This document shows, piece after piece, positions 1-12,992 of a stretch of 64,000 bases of DNA (position 1 is the first letter of the stretch; each line of letters starts with the position of its first letter). The DNA is from Mansonella perstans. Its lineage: Eukaryota > Nematoda > Chromadorea > Rhabditida > Onchocercidae. The stretch covers positions 271,501-335,500 of the forward strand of contig JBAMDO010000069.1 in the NCBI GenBank assembly GCA_037074765.1, in the 5' to 3' direction. The translations under genes were made by a program, and so were the position numbers. Under the pieces are notes generated by a model. The model did not search any database, was not told the origin of the DNA, and saw only the letters and a list, made by a program, of their open reading frames with translations.

Positions 1-486
1 TTCAAACATCCGTGCGCAAAATTATTTGTCATATTTTCTTTAGCATTTTTGAGACTAAAAAATTTTTTTTTTTTTGGCTAATTTTCTTTGCCATTCTGTG
101 CTATAATTATTTAAAAAATTCTATATTTTCCAATTATTATTTCAATTTAATTATCAATTTATTGAATATAGTTACTTGGCTGATTTTTTTCATGTGAAAT
201 AACAATTAAGGTTGTGAAAAGTGTGATTTACGTTCATCATTTTGTCAAAAAAATAGCAGCACGGGTAAAGTGAATTGTATTTGTCGTTCTGGTTTTATTG
301 CTGACAGTATTGGAAAATGTCATCATATACTTGGTTAGCATATTTTTCAACATAAAAAAAAAGTTGTTTGACAAAAATTGAATCAAAGGAAAAAAGTTTC
401 GAAAATTTTTTTATAGTATTAATTTTTCATAATTACATGTTTATTTTTATTACCAATCATTTCTATTATTTTTTCATATTTTGCAG

Positions 487-3400
487 ATTCTCCTGAAGCT
501 AATATGTTAATTAATAAATGCACTTTGGAAAAAGCTGAAGGCGCGACAGAAAAGTAAGAGAATATTTTTATAGTCATTTTTTTTGATGCTGTCCCATTAA
601 ATAAGCCACAGTTAATTTAGTTGAAGATATCACTCTGCTCGTACTTTATTATTTGCATTAAAGTTTCTTTCAATTTTCTTTTTTAATTTAAGATTTTATA
701 ACTTCAATTAACAGCATTCTTTTTTTTAATCTATAATATAACTATCATTTTAGCTAAGTTAATTAAATACAATCGAAGATTTAGGAAAAAAACATCACAA
801 ATGATTTGTAATGTGTAATGATCAGAACAAAATATTTAACAAACATCCGGAAAATATTTGTTTTTCAAAAATTTCAATTTTCTCAAATGTAGTAGCAACT
901 GATAAATTGATAATCGATCATCCTAATGATCTGAAAATAATTATTAACAATTTCTTCGCAATATATTTAGTGTTACAAATTCTTTCACTACTTGTCACCA
1001 TCAGCACTATTACTGATTGCTATATTAATAATACTAGTTTTAAAATGAATTGTAAAATGAATTTTTAGAATTTTATCTGAAATATTAAGAACATACAATC
1101 GAAATTTGGTGCCAACAGCAAAAGGTGTTGACGTGGACGTTGAAATACTTATTCAACAGGTGAAAATGATCACAATTTCATTATGTCGTGAAAGAAAAAC
1201 ACTAAAGAAAATCTGAACAAAAAATTCCGTTTGATTTTTTTATGCTTTCAAACTTAAATATTTCTTCGTTTATTTTTGTAAGTAATACTTATAATTATTA
1301 TTTCATTGCCACTGCAATTTTTTTCCTTTTGCTTTCAAGTTTTTTCTTGAAGTGAAAAAAAGCAATAGAACCAAACTTTTAATTGTTTGGAAAAAAAACA
1401 GACTTTCTTTTTTTTCAGATATCAGAAATTTCCGAAAAACTTAGCAGCTCTAAAATGCACCTTTTGTTAGCGCAAATTTGGCGTGATCCTAATTTATCAT
1501 ATCAAGTAAACTGTCAAATGTTTTTTTTTTGCTCTCTCCTTCGGCCTTTTTCCTAAATTTGATTCGAAAAATATTACTTCAAAAATATGGAAGAAAAAAC
1601 GAAATTTGCTGCAAAAAAAAGAAAAATAGATCTGCAAATAAGAAGAAGGGACGGAAAATATTTTTGCAATTTAGTAATAAGGAAGGAAAAATCGATAAAA
1701 TTCTAAACAGTCATTTACTTCACTTTATCATTATTTTTATTAAGGATATAGAAGGAGCAAATTGTGTGCAAAATTTAACTTTATCAGATCGAATGGTAGA
1801 AAAACTTTGGTTACCAAATGTCTGTATCGTAAACAGCAAGGGATCATCGATACATCATTCACCAACACCGAATATTTTCCTTTCCATTCTACCAAATGGA
1901 ACCGTTTGGCTAAATTACAGGTTGTAAAAATTTTTCTTTTTTTTAAAAAATACAATTGATAATAATGATGATGCAAATGTTATTTTAGTTGAACTCTGCA
2001 TGAGGGCGCAAACCTTTTGTAGCTCATTCAATTTCGATGGGAGGACTCCGTATTGATGCTTGTCTCAGCCTCAACTCAGACATGAGTTGATAAAACCTTA
2101 TTGCGCAAATAATAATACAACAATACTTTCTAACACAAAATAATGATAATCAAAAATAAGCGAAACAGTGGGGAACATTAAATCCAGAACATATAAACCA
2201 AATGATGATTAAAAAAAGTCAGAAGTGAAGACAAAAAAAAGCTGTCGAAGGATGATGTAAACGGATTAAATGACAAAGGATCAGCTTTTGGGTAGATACC
2301 ATCCTTTGTAGGAGCAAGAAGTGGGTTTGGCTTACCATTTTTTTTCTTTTTATTTTTAGGATTATGATTGAAACACCGTGTTTAATGGATTTTTCAATTT
2401 TTCCAATGGATCGCGTTGAATGTGAAATAGTTTTTGAGAGTTATTCATTCAATATTGGTAAAGTACGATTACACTGGAAACGTCATGGAGTGCCAGTGGA
2501 AGTAATTGGTGAAACAAATTTACCGGATTTTCATATGACACATTATATTCATGACAAGGAAACATTCTACTATCCAGCAGGAATCTGGGATCACGTAAGT
2601 GCCTATTTGATTATTGATCTTTTAATACCATGTCAGCATTTATTAAGGAAAAAAAATTTTTCTTTCGGATTTTTTGTAAAAAGCCTTTAAAAAACTTCCA
2701 AAAAAAAGAATTGATTTTTTAGTTAATAGTACTAATTAAATGCCAATTATTGTTAGATCCAATATGAATAGATTGTAAATTGCAATTAGGCATAACATTG
2801 TAATATTTGAAATTATCCATCACCCTATTAAATATTTGATTGTCGCATTAGGCATTAAAAAATTATTTCTTAATGTCAAATTCATTTTTTACATTCTTTC
2901 ATCACTTATACTCGAATATAAATTAGTTTTTTTAAATAGAAGTTCCATTCAATTTTTGAGTTCTACAAAAAGTAAATAAAAACATTATTATTCCTTATTT
3001 GTTCAAAAATTGAAACTTGTACTGATCAACGATAAATTCGGATTGTCACCGATCAAGAAAAGAATTTTATTCATGCATTTTTCTGCGTTCAAAAATTTCA
3101 ATTTAGTCACACAAATTACATGAAAGAGAATTTTTAAATGGTTAATTCAAAAATGCAACAATTTTCAGTTGAATATAAAGTTATATTTTCGTCGCTCTTA
3201 TGGTTTCTACTTATTACAAATTTATCTTCCAACCTATTGTATGGTGCTTATTTCATGGATATCATTTTGGTTGGATCGACGATCACTTCCAGCTCGTGTA
3301 ACCGTTGGTGTTTCATCAATGATGGCACTTACTTTGCAATATTCCAACGTTGCAAGGTCGCTTCCAAAGGTCTCAACGTATTTCAATTCATTTATCAACG

Positions 3401-5105
3401 TTATTTATCAATATATTAAAATTTATCGCCATGAATTTGTCACCAGGAGATTTTGGAATGCACGAAATGTTTATGGAATTTCAAAATTTCGAGATCAGTC
3501 AATGAAGTCTTTTTTCCTGTATCAGAAGCTTAATTTCAACTTCTTAAAAAGATTGGCCTTTTATATATTCCATGCCTACTTTAATTCTTCTAAACTTACT
3601 TTAAATCTTTCCATCCATATCTCTTCCTACAGAGAAGTATTTTGTTTGGTCATTTATTCAGGTTATTTGATTTCATTCGGATTCTTTCAGGTTTCATATG
3701 TAAAAGGTTTGGATTTATTTATGTTTGGTTGTGTTGGTTATATATTTTTATCAATTGTTGAATTAGCTATTGTTGGAATGTTGGAAAAATCGCCTACATC
3801 AAGAAATCGCGGGAGTGTCGAAAATGATTTTTTTGATGGTGCAGGACTACTCATTGATGAATCGCGACCACGTAAACGATTATTCAAGGAATATCGTCGA
3901 CGAAAGGTCTCACCAACTATTTTTTTTCTTTGCTCATTTGTTAAGGATCATTTTTCTCAAATTTTCAGTTTATCACGTTTTTTTCCTCTGTTGCGTTTTT
4001 TCTTTTACAAAAAAGAGTTCAAAGTTCGTTTCATAAAAAAGTTAACGAAATAAAATAAAAAATAAGTGAAAAGAGATATAAAATAGAAATTAGCAAATTA
4101 GTTCATCAAGAATTGCATATTGATTCCAATTATTTCCAGTTACCGTTAATGGAACGGGTTGACGACGATACACGCGAAAAATTCGACACTTTGTGGACTC
4201 GTAGTACAGCAACGTCCACATCCGTTGGATACGATGAACAAAAGTCATCATCAGCTATTCGAAATCCGGAAATAATAAAATTAGATGAATACAGTATGTA
4301 TTTCAGTCTAATCTCAGTTAACAGAAGAAATGGACATGCACATGTTTAATTATTTATCTGTGGATGTCAATTATCTGCAGATTTGAATAAAATTAGAATT
4401 TTGTTTGAATAATCATTAAAAATTTTGTAAAAATTTCCAAAGAACATATGGCTGTTATGAACATGAAAAAAGGCTTTCTTTATTCATAGCCTTTGAAAGG
4501 TTTTTTTTTTCAGTTTCAAATTTAATGTTTATTTAATTGAAGTGATAATAAGTAGTGTGGCTCCTGATATAACTAGACAAAGAAAACATTATTGATGTTT
4601 CTGTATAGATGTTAGGATACTCTGCACAGTTGATGACAATGATAATTTTTAGTTGATGATAACACAATTCGTGATTTATCTCTTACAGTTACTTGATGAT
4701 AAAAGTTCTATTTTATGTGTGATAATAATATTGTTAAGATCGTGGTGATTCATCCTCTAAATTTATCGAAGAAGCAAAGCGTCGCAGTAAATGTCGTTCG
4801 AGAAAAAAAAGCAATGAGCGGAGATTTTTACAACATTGGACCGGTGAAGATATGGATTGGTTAGCTGTTTACCTTTTTGATGAATGAAATTTTTAATCAA
4901 TCAAATTAAAATATTCATGAATGTATGCATCTCTATGAACTGCAATTTTTTTTTGCAAAATTTTTCAATTTGAAATTGTTGCAAATCTCATAGCTAATTC
5001 GATACATATAATAATTTCAGCTTATGTCAGAAGGCTTTTCCGATTTCATTCACAGTATTGAATATGGCATACTGGATGTATTACACTTCGAAAGCGAGTG
5101 ATTGA
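487..5105 (+). CDS. Cys-loop ligand-gated anion channel subunit, copy A (5'-truncated by window edge)
   Basis: Pentameric ligand-gated channel subunit of the plasma membrane. Exons: 487-553, 1069-1159, 1419-1505, 1745-1920, 2360-2594, 3169-3369, 3691-3906, 4140-4293, 4739-4859, 5021-5105 (stop TGA). All phases join without a stop (1433 nt). Exon 1 (signal peptide) lies upstream of the window. Visible: the extracellular core ([21 protein letters not shown]), the Cys-loop C-x13-C with FPMD in the exon at 2360, TM1, TM2 with the PAR start ([17 protein letters not shown]) typical of anion-selective channels, TM3, a basic TM3-TM4 loop and TM4 ([16 protein letters not shown]) in the last exon. There is no second cysteine pair in loop C, which argues against a GluCl/glycine type. 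The ligand cannot be told from sequence; nematode GGR/LGC or GABA-type is my inference. It differs from copy B by about 20 residues, mostly in exon 2. Confidence 0.9.
1990..2095. other. GC-elevated intronic block in receptor intron 5
   Basis: A block of about 100 bp, clearly richer in G and C than the surrounding intron, lies between exons 5 and 6. It is repeated almost unchanged at about 9379-9484 in copy B. No reading frame joins it in phase to exon 5: the frame entered from exon 5 meets a stop at once. I do not recognise it. It could be an inserted element or an alternative exon of another transcript. Confidence 0.4.
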
Positions 5106-7059
5106 TTAGGTCATTTATTACTTCCCTAGAATATGTTCCCTTTCTACATTTTTGTTTTCATGCTATCCTAAATTAACATTGCTTCGGATATGATGAATTT
5201 GCGAGTTTTTGAAGGTATATTATTTAATTCGTGTTTCCTTCAATGAAAAATCGAAAAATTTTCTGCAGTATCCATTTACCCAAAATACAGTCACGGGAGC
5301 AAAGGGATGCTCAACCAGTTTATCTAATTTCTATGATGTCTTCCATAGTTCCAAATTATAATTATTTTTTATTGCTGCGATTGTCAAATTATTTAGTTAC
5401 TTCATATTAATTGCTCATTAGTTTCATATGGTTTGTTTCTTGTATATATTATTGGTATCAATCTATGTTGCATTATTTGTCATACTTATCATATTGTAAA
5501 GCAAATGATCGTTATAAATATTTAAAACTAAAAAACAGAAGGAAAAAAGATCTTATGCCTATATATGCAGCATGATAAGTATATGTAAATATAGACGAGC
5601 TATTTAACGTCTAATTTTTCCCTAATTCGGAAAAATTAGTAGTGTTTGAAGGAAAATTTAACTTATTTTCGTTTAATACTTTCTTTGACCATCAAAAAAT
5701 CTAATCTTTCTTTGCAATTATCGTAATAAAAATGTTTACATAAACAGCAATTAATTAATAATCTTTAGCAGTACTGTTTACTGCTAAAGTAAGGTACAAT
5801 TCCGGTACTGTTTGCTTCTGAACTACGGTAAGATTTTAATACTCTTAAAACAAGATAGGATAAGATTTAAGATGAGATGATTAAAGATTAGTACCTGCGA
5901 TGAAATATGCAAACCGTTTATAACAGCCATAATAATGATACGAGGATGATGATATTGATTTCTCGATGGTAACATAAGTTGTTTTGATTAGAATTTTCTT
6001 TTAAGCAAACGACTCTCATTCATTGTTTAAAGTTGTCTTTCAATCTGATCAAAAATTAAGCTGATCGGATTCATCATTCTTTTCATCTATTGAGTGGTAG
6101 TGGAGTTGTTGTAATTGTAATCAATTCCTCACTATCATATTATAGTATTTTTTGATCATTTTCAAATATAATATTTTTGGAAAAATAAATGAATAGTGAT
6201 ATTGATTTTCAATAAAATTTCATTAAAGTTTATTTGAAAAAAAATACAAAAAAAAGCGATTGAAAACAAAAAAAGGAACATAAAGTCACAGAAACTTAAC
6301 TTATTTTAATCTTTTGTCAACTAATTAATAATTAATACAATTAATTGACAATTGATTAAAGAATAATTGACGATTATTTAGTAATTAATTAGCAGCTGAC
6401 AGTTGATTAGTAAATTAACAATTCGAATTAACAATTTTTTTTTAGAGCGAAAATATTGAAATTTGTTTTTTCTTTTTACATTTATAAGTATAAAATGGCA
6501 TTTTACAACAATAATAGCTGAAAACTGTTTTTGATACGTATGATGCAATTGATAAATAAAGGAAGTTTTTATTTTCATATTTAAATTTTAATATTGCTAT
6601 AAAATTTGCTTATAATTTGTCCATTTGTTCCTAATAGCCGCAATACTTAATTAAATACTTACAAGCTGATGGTTCTGAAATTCCATAGAAGAGCTGTAAG
6701 AATTAGTGATTTCTGTTTAAGTATGAATCCTGTTTTCTTAGGAAAAGTTCATTTTAATCCATTGTAATATATTAAGACTTCCTGAGTGCAGCAATGCTTA
6801 AAATGTGAAGCCAATCTCATTAGTAAATGTAGCTATCGCCCTTCTGAAATTAATATTTACTTGCCTAAACAAAACATTGTTTTAAGTTTGAAAATTAAAA
6901 ACAGTAGTTCCACATTTCCACCAATTTTTTAAAACTGATCTCAGCAACCTTCCACTCACAAACATACCATCTGCAAAGCTTTCAAGCTTTTTCTTTTTTC
7001 AGGTGGTTTTATGATTTTTTATCGTAAATTTATATAAGAATTACCGGTGTATGCGGTGA
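5106..7059. other. Intergenic: 3' flank of copy A and unique spacer
   Basis: The first 800 bp are duplicated 3' flank. From about 5930 to 7060 the sequence is unique, extremely AT-rich and contains a TTAATT-rich tract at about 6310-6430. No exon-like sequence was recognised. A TATA-like string (tttatataag) at about 7029-7038 lies just before the start codon of copy B and could be a core promoter, but in such AT-rich DNA this is weak evidence. Confidence 0.5.
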
Positions 7060-10000
7060 ATGAATTATTCGTATACAGTGATTTTTTTCCTGAGAATTAC
7101 CGCTCTACTCATCATTCAAGTCTTCCTTTTCCAATCGATTACGACTACCGAACTCTCAGGTGTTTGTTTTACACAAATTTTTTTTCTTTAAGTAGCAGTA
7201 TTATTCATGTCATCTGAAAATTTGCTATCGAACAGATAATTCTGCTGCAATTTAACAGATCGTAAAATGCTCAGTATTTACGATAAAGTAAAAAAAGAAA
7301 ACGACAAAATGATCAGACATATGAAAAAAATTTCAAATAGACGTTTGCGTATGCAAAATTATTTATCGTATTTTCTTTAGTGATTCTGTGATTAGAACTT
7401 AAATCAATTTAATTAATTCAAATTGAAATTTATAGTCTTATTAAATTGTTACTTATTAATTGCTCAGCTGATTTTTTTCCGCCATGCCATGCACTTTTTG
7501 TTATCATAATTTATTATTTCATTTAATTATAAATTTGCTAAGAAATTAATTGCTTAGCTAACTTTTTTTGCCATTCTATGTGCAATAACTATTTAAAAAA
7601 TTTTATATTTTTCAATTTAATTAGCAGTTTACTGAAATCTTTGGCTGATTTTTTTTCATGTGAAATAATAATTAAGGTTGTGAAAAGTGTGATTTACGCT
7701 CATCATTTTGTCAAAAAAGTAGCAGCACGGGTAAAGTGAATTGTATTTGTCGTTCTGGTTTTATTGCTGACAGTATTGGAAAATGTCATCATATACTTGG
7801 TTAGCATATTTTTCAACATTTCCAATTTTGTTATTTTTCAAAAAAAAAAAGTGTTTGACAAAAATTGAATCAAAGGAAAAAAGTTTCGAAAATTTTTTCA
7901 TAGTATTAATTTTTCATAATTACATGTTTATTTCTATTATCAATCATTTCTATTATTTTTTCATATTTTGCAGATTCTCCTGAAGCTAATATTTCAGCTA
8001 ATAAATGCACCTCGGAACAAGCTGAAGGAATGACAGAAAAGTAAGAAAATATTTTTCCAGGCTTTTTTTTTGCTGATATCCTGCTAAATAAGCCACAGTT
8101 AATTTAGGTGAAGTAAATATTACTCTGCTCGTACTTTATTATTTGCATTAAAGTTTCTTTCCATTTTCTTTTTTAATCTAAATTTTATAACTTCAATTAA
8201 CAGCATTCTTTTTTATAATCTATAACATAAATATCATTTTAGCTAAGTTAATTAAATACAATCGAAGATTTAGGAAAAAAACATCACAAATGATTTGTAA
8301 TGTGTAATGATCAGAACAAAATATTTAACAAACATCCGGAAAATATTTGTTTTTCAAAAATTTCAATTTTCTCAAATGTAGTAGCAACTGATAAATTGAT
8401 AATCGATCATCCTAATGATCTGAAAATAATTATTAACAATTTCTTCACAATATATTTAGTGCTACAAACTCTTTCACTACTTGTCACCATCACATTATTA
8501 CTGATTCCTATATTAATAATACTAGTCGTAAAATGAATTTTTAGAATTTTATCTGAAATATTAAAAACATACGATCGAAATTTGGTGCCAACAGCAAAAG
8601 GTGTTGATGTGGACGTTGAAATACTTATTCAACAGGTAAAAATGACCACAATTTTTCCTATATTGTGAAAGAAAAACAATTAAAAAAAATCTGACATTGT
8701 CACCGCAATTTTTTTATTTTGCTTCTAAGTTTTTTATTGGAAGTGAAAAAAAGTAAGACAAGAAAACTTTTAATTTTTTGAAAAAAAGACTTTGCTTCTG
8801 TTTTCAGATATCAGAAATTTCCGAAGAACTTAGCAGCTCTAAAATGCACATTTTGTTAGCGCAAATTTGGCGTGATCCTAATTTATCATATCAAGTAAAC
8901 TGTCAAATGTTTTTTTTTTGCTCTCTCCTTCGGCCTTTTTCCTAAATTTGATTTAAAAAATATTACTTCAAAAATATGGAAGAAAAAACGAAATTTGCTG
9001 CAAAAAAAAGAAAAATAGATCTGCAAATAAGAAGAAGGGACGGAAAATATTTTTGCAATTTAGTAATAAGGAAGGAAAAATCGATAAAATTCTAAACAGT
9101 CATTTACTTCACTTTATCATTATTTTTATTAAGGATATAGAAGGAGCAAATTGTGTGCAAAATTTAACTTTATCAGATCGAATGGTAGAAAAACTTTGGT
9201 TACCAAATGTCTGTATCGTAAACAGCAAGGGATCATCGATACATCATTCACCAACACCGAATATTTTCCTTTCCATTCTACCAAATGGAACCGTTTGGCT
9301 AAATTACAGGTTGTAAAAATTTTTCTTTTTTTTAAAAAATACAATTGATAATAATGATGATGCAAATGTTATTTTAGTTGAACTCTGCATGAGGGCGCAA
9401 ATCTTTTGTAGCTCATTCAATTTCGATGGGAGGACTCCGTATTGATGCTTGTCTCAGCCTCAACTCAGACATGAGTTGATAAAACCTTATTGCGCAAATG
9501 ATAATACAACAATACTTTCTAACACAAAATAATGATAATCAAAAATAAGCGAAACAGTGGGGAACATTAAATCCAGAACATATAAACCAAATGATGATTA
9601 AAAAAAGTCAGAAGTGAAGACAAAAAAAAGCTGTCGAAGGATGATGTAAACGGATTAAATGACAAAGGATCAGCTTTTGGGTAGATACCATCCTTTATAG
9701 GGCAATAAGTGGGTTTGGCTTACAACAACAGGATCTTTAGACATTAAGCGGAGGATGTCTGTTTTAAATTTTCTTGACAATCACTGAACTTGGTTATAAG
9801 CATTAAGCTCTTTAAAATATGGCAGTGGTGTGTAATTTTGGATGAAGGTTTTATCAAATCGTTTTTTTTCATAAGCATAAGCATTTTAATGTGAAAATAT
9901 TGCTACTAGAAAATTCCTTTGTGAAATTTTCCATAAAAAGTCATTTTATGATATGCAAATCGATAATAAATTACATTCAGTGTAGTATTCTGCAGTAAGC

Positions 10001-12992
10001 AAATATTCCGCGGTAACAAAAAAAAAAAAAGTTGTGTGATGTAAGTGATGAAAGTGAAGCTAAAAGCTAATATATAGAATGGAATTTTACAAGAAAAAAA
10101 AAGGAAAAAAGAAAAATTAATCTCTTTTACTTGCTGAAATTCCAGTTATATGAAAGAAAAAAACGAAACAGAAAAATAGGAAGAAAAAATGATAGTTGAA
10201 TTTATCGTTATTTTATTTTAAGATTTTTTAAACTTTTAAGAATTCTAGACCATTTTATTTTTTTCTTTTTATTTTTAGGATTATGATTGAAACACCGTGT
10301 GAAATGGATTTTTCAATTTTTCCAATGGATCGCGTTGAATGCGAAATAGTTTTTGAGAGTTATTCATTCAATATTGGTAAGGTACGATTACACTGGAAAC
10401 GTCATGGAGTTCCAGTGGAAGTAATTGGGGAAATAAATTTACCGGATTTTCATATGATACATTATATTCATGACAAAGAAACATTCCACTATCCAGCAGG
10501 AATTTGGGATCACGTAAGTGCCTATTTGATTATTGATCTTTTAATACCATGTCAGCATTTAAGGAAAAAAAAATTTTTCTTTCGAATTTTCTGTAAAAAG
10601 CCTTTAAAAAACTTCCAAAAAAAGAATTGATGATAGTTTTTTAGCTAATAGTAAAAAAAAAATTAAATGCTACTAATTAAATGCTAATTATTGTTAGATC
10701 CAATATGAATAGATTGTAAATTGCAATTAGGCATAACATTGTAATATTTGAAATTATCCATCACCCTATTAAATATTTGATTGTCGCATTAGGCATTAAA
10801 AAATTATTTCTTAATGTCAAATTCATTTTTTACATTCTTTCATCACTTATACTCGAATATAAATTAGTTTTTTTAAATAGAAGTTCCATTCAATTTTTGA
10901 GTTCTACAAAAAGTAAATAAAAACATTATTATTCCTCATTTGTTCAAAAATTGAAACTTGGACTGATCAACGATAAATTCGGATTGTCACCGATCAAGAA
11001 AAGAATTTTATTCATGCATTTTTCTGCGTTCAAAAATTTCAATTTAGTCACACAAATTACATGAAAGAGAATTTTTAAATGGTTAATTCAAAAATGCAAC
11101 AATTTTCAGTTGAATATAAAGTTATATTTTCGTCGCTCTTATGGTTTCTACTTATTACAAATTTATCTTCCAACCTATTGTATGGTGCTTATTTCATGGA
11201 TATCATTTTGGTTGGATCGACGATCACTTCCAGCTCGTGTAACCGTTGGTGTTTCATCAATGATGGCACTTACTTTGCAATATTCCAATGTTGCAAAGTC
11301 ACTTCCAAAGGTTTCAACTATTTAACAACATATAATATTAAAATTTATCACCATCCGGAGATTTTTGAATGCGCGAAATGTTTATGGAATTTCAAAATTT
11401 CGAAATCAGCCAATGAAGTCTTTTTCTTAATTTCAACTTCTTAAAAAGATTGGCCTTTTATATATTCCATGCCTACTTTAATTCTTCTAAACTTACTTTA
11501 AATCTTTCCATCCATATAGAGATATATGGATGGAAAGATTCTTCCTACGTATTTTATTTGGGCATTTATTCTGATTATTTGATTCCATTCAAATTCTTTC
11601 AGGTTTCATATATAAAAGGTTTGGATTTATTTATGTTTGGTTGTGTTGGTTATATATTTTTATCAATTGTTGAATTAGCTATTGTTGGAATGTTGGAAAA
11701 ATCGCCTACATCAAGAAATCGCGGGAGTGTCGAAAATGATTTTTTTGATGGTGCAGGACTACTCATTGATGAATCGCGACCACGTAAACGATTATTCAAG
11801 GAATATCGTCGACGAAAGGTGTCACCAACTATTTTTTTTCTTTGCTCATTTGTTAAGGATCATTTTTCTCAAATTTTCAGTTTATCATTTTTTTTCCTCT
11901 GTTGCGTTTTTTCTTTTACAAAAAAGAGTTCAAAGTTCGTTTCATAAAAAAGTTAACGAAATAAAATAAAAAATAAGTGAAAAGAGATATAAAATAGAAA
12001 TTAGCAAATTAGTTCATCAAGAATTGCATATTGATTCCAATTATTTCCAGTTACCGTTAATGGAACGGGTTGATGACGATACACGCGAAAAATTCGACAC
12101 TTTGTGGACTCGTAGTACAGCAACGTCCACATCCGTTGGATACGATGAACAAAAGTCATCATCAGCTATTCGAAATCCGGAAATAATAAAATTAGATGAA
12201 TACAGTATGTATTTCAGTCTAATCTCAGTTAACAGAAGAAATGGACATGCACATGTTTAATTATTTATCTGTGGATGTCAATTATCTGCAGATTTGAATA
12301 AAATTAGAATTTTGTTTGGATAATCATTAAAAATTTTGTAAAAATTTCCAAAGAACATATGGCTGTTATGAACATGAAAAAAGGCTTTCTTTTTTTTCAG
12401 TTTCAAATTTAATGTTTATTTAATTGAAGTGATAATAAGTAGTGTGGCTCCTGATATAACTAGACAAAGAAAACATTATTGATGTTTCTGTATAGATGTT
12501 AGGATACTCTGCACAGTTGATGACAATGATAATTTTTAGTTGATGATAACACAATTCGTGATTTATCTCTTACAGTTACTTGATGATAAAAGTTCTATTT
12601 TATGTGTGATAATAATATTGTTAAGATCGTGGTGATTCATCCTCTAAATTTATCGAAGAAGCAAAGCGTCACAAAAAATGTCGTTCGAGAAAAAAAAGCA
12701 ATGAGCGGAGATTTTTACAACATTGGACCGGTGAAGATATGGATTGGTTAGCTGTTTACCTTTTTGATGAATGAAATTTTTAATCAATCAAATTAAAATA
12801 TTCATGAATGTATGCATCTCTATGAACTGCAATTTTTTTTTGCAAAATTTTTCAATTTGAAATTGTTGCAAATCTCATAGCTAATTCGATACATATAATA
12901 ATTTCAGCTTATGTCAGAAGGCTTTTCCGATTTCATTCACAGTATTGAATATGGCATACTGGATGTATTACACTTCGAAAGCGAGTGATTGA
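7060..12992 (+). CDS. Cys-loop ligand-gated anion channel subunit, copy B (complete, 510 aa)
   Basis: Eleven exons: 7060-7159, 7974-8040, 8545-8635, 8808-8894, 9134-9309, 10279-10513, 11110-11310, 11603-11818, 12051-12204, 12626-12746, 12908-12992. They total 1533 nt, an exact 511 codons including the stop, with GT-AG borders throughout. The start ATG at 7060 opens a hydrophobic signal peptide (VIFFLRITALLIIQVFLF); exon 1 ends in phase 1 and completes an Asp codon with exon 2. Domains in order: signal peptide 1-30, extracellular ligand-binding domain, Cys-loop C-x13-C with FPMD, TM1 ([16 protein letters not shown]), TM2 beginning PARVTVG (anion-selectivity signature), TM3 ([16 protein letters not shown]), a long basic intracellular loop, and TM4 near the C-terminus ending YYTSKASD. 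Length is normal for the family. Both paralogues look intact, so both may be expressed. Family is certain; subfamily (GGR/LGC or GABA-like) is inference. Confidence 0.93.
9727..10257. other. Copy-B-only intronic segment (about 530 bp)
   Basis: This lies in intron 5 of copy B. Copy A jumps directly across it at about 2333. The flanks share only a 2-3 bp microhomology (ac/acc), which fits a deletion in copy A at least as well as an insertion in copy B. I see no terminal repeats, coding sequence or transposon signature inside it. Confidence 0.7.
11506..11540. repeat. Perfect hairpin created inside intron 7 of copy B
   Basis: A 17-bp arm beginning aatctttcc is followed after a few bases by its exact reverse complement ending ggaaagatt. 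Copy A (about 3601-3625) has only the left arm followed directly by 'ctcttcctac', so the right arm was added in copy B. A short-range template switch during replication would do this. Confidence 0.85.

Larger units (their letters stand above)
1..5930 (+). repeat. Tandem duplication, copy A (receptor gene A and 3' flank)
   Basis: This segment aligns nearly end to end with about 7330-13730. The shared blocks cover all visible exons and introns of the receptor gene and roughly 800 bp of 3' flank, ending near a shared 'gaaatatgcaaac' motif at about 5900 and 13700. The 5' end of the duplicated unit lies outside the window. The 3' flank of this copy contains two perfect 11-bp stem-loops, at 5611-5639 and 5763-5789. 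Both persist with mismatches in copy B. Confidence 0.93.

Noticed and set aside
1740..1976. Minus-strand ORF of 78 codons, repeated at 9129-9365
   Set aside because: It is antisense to receptor exon 5 and exists twice only because the exon is duplicated.
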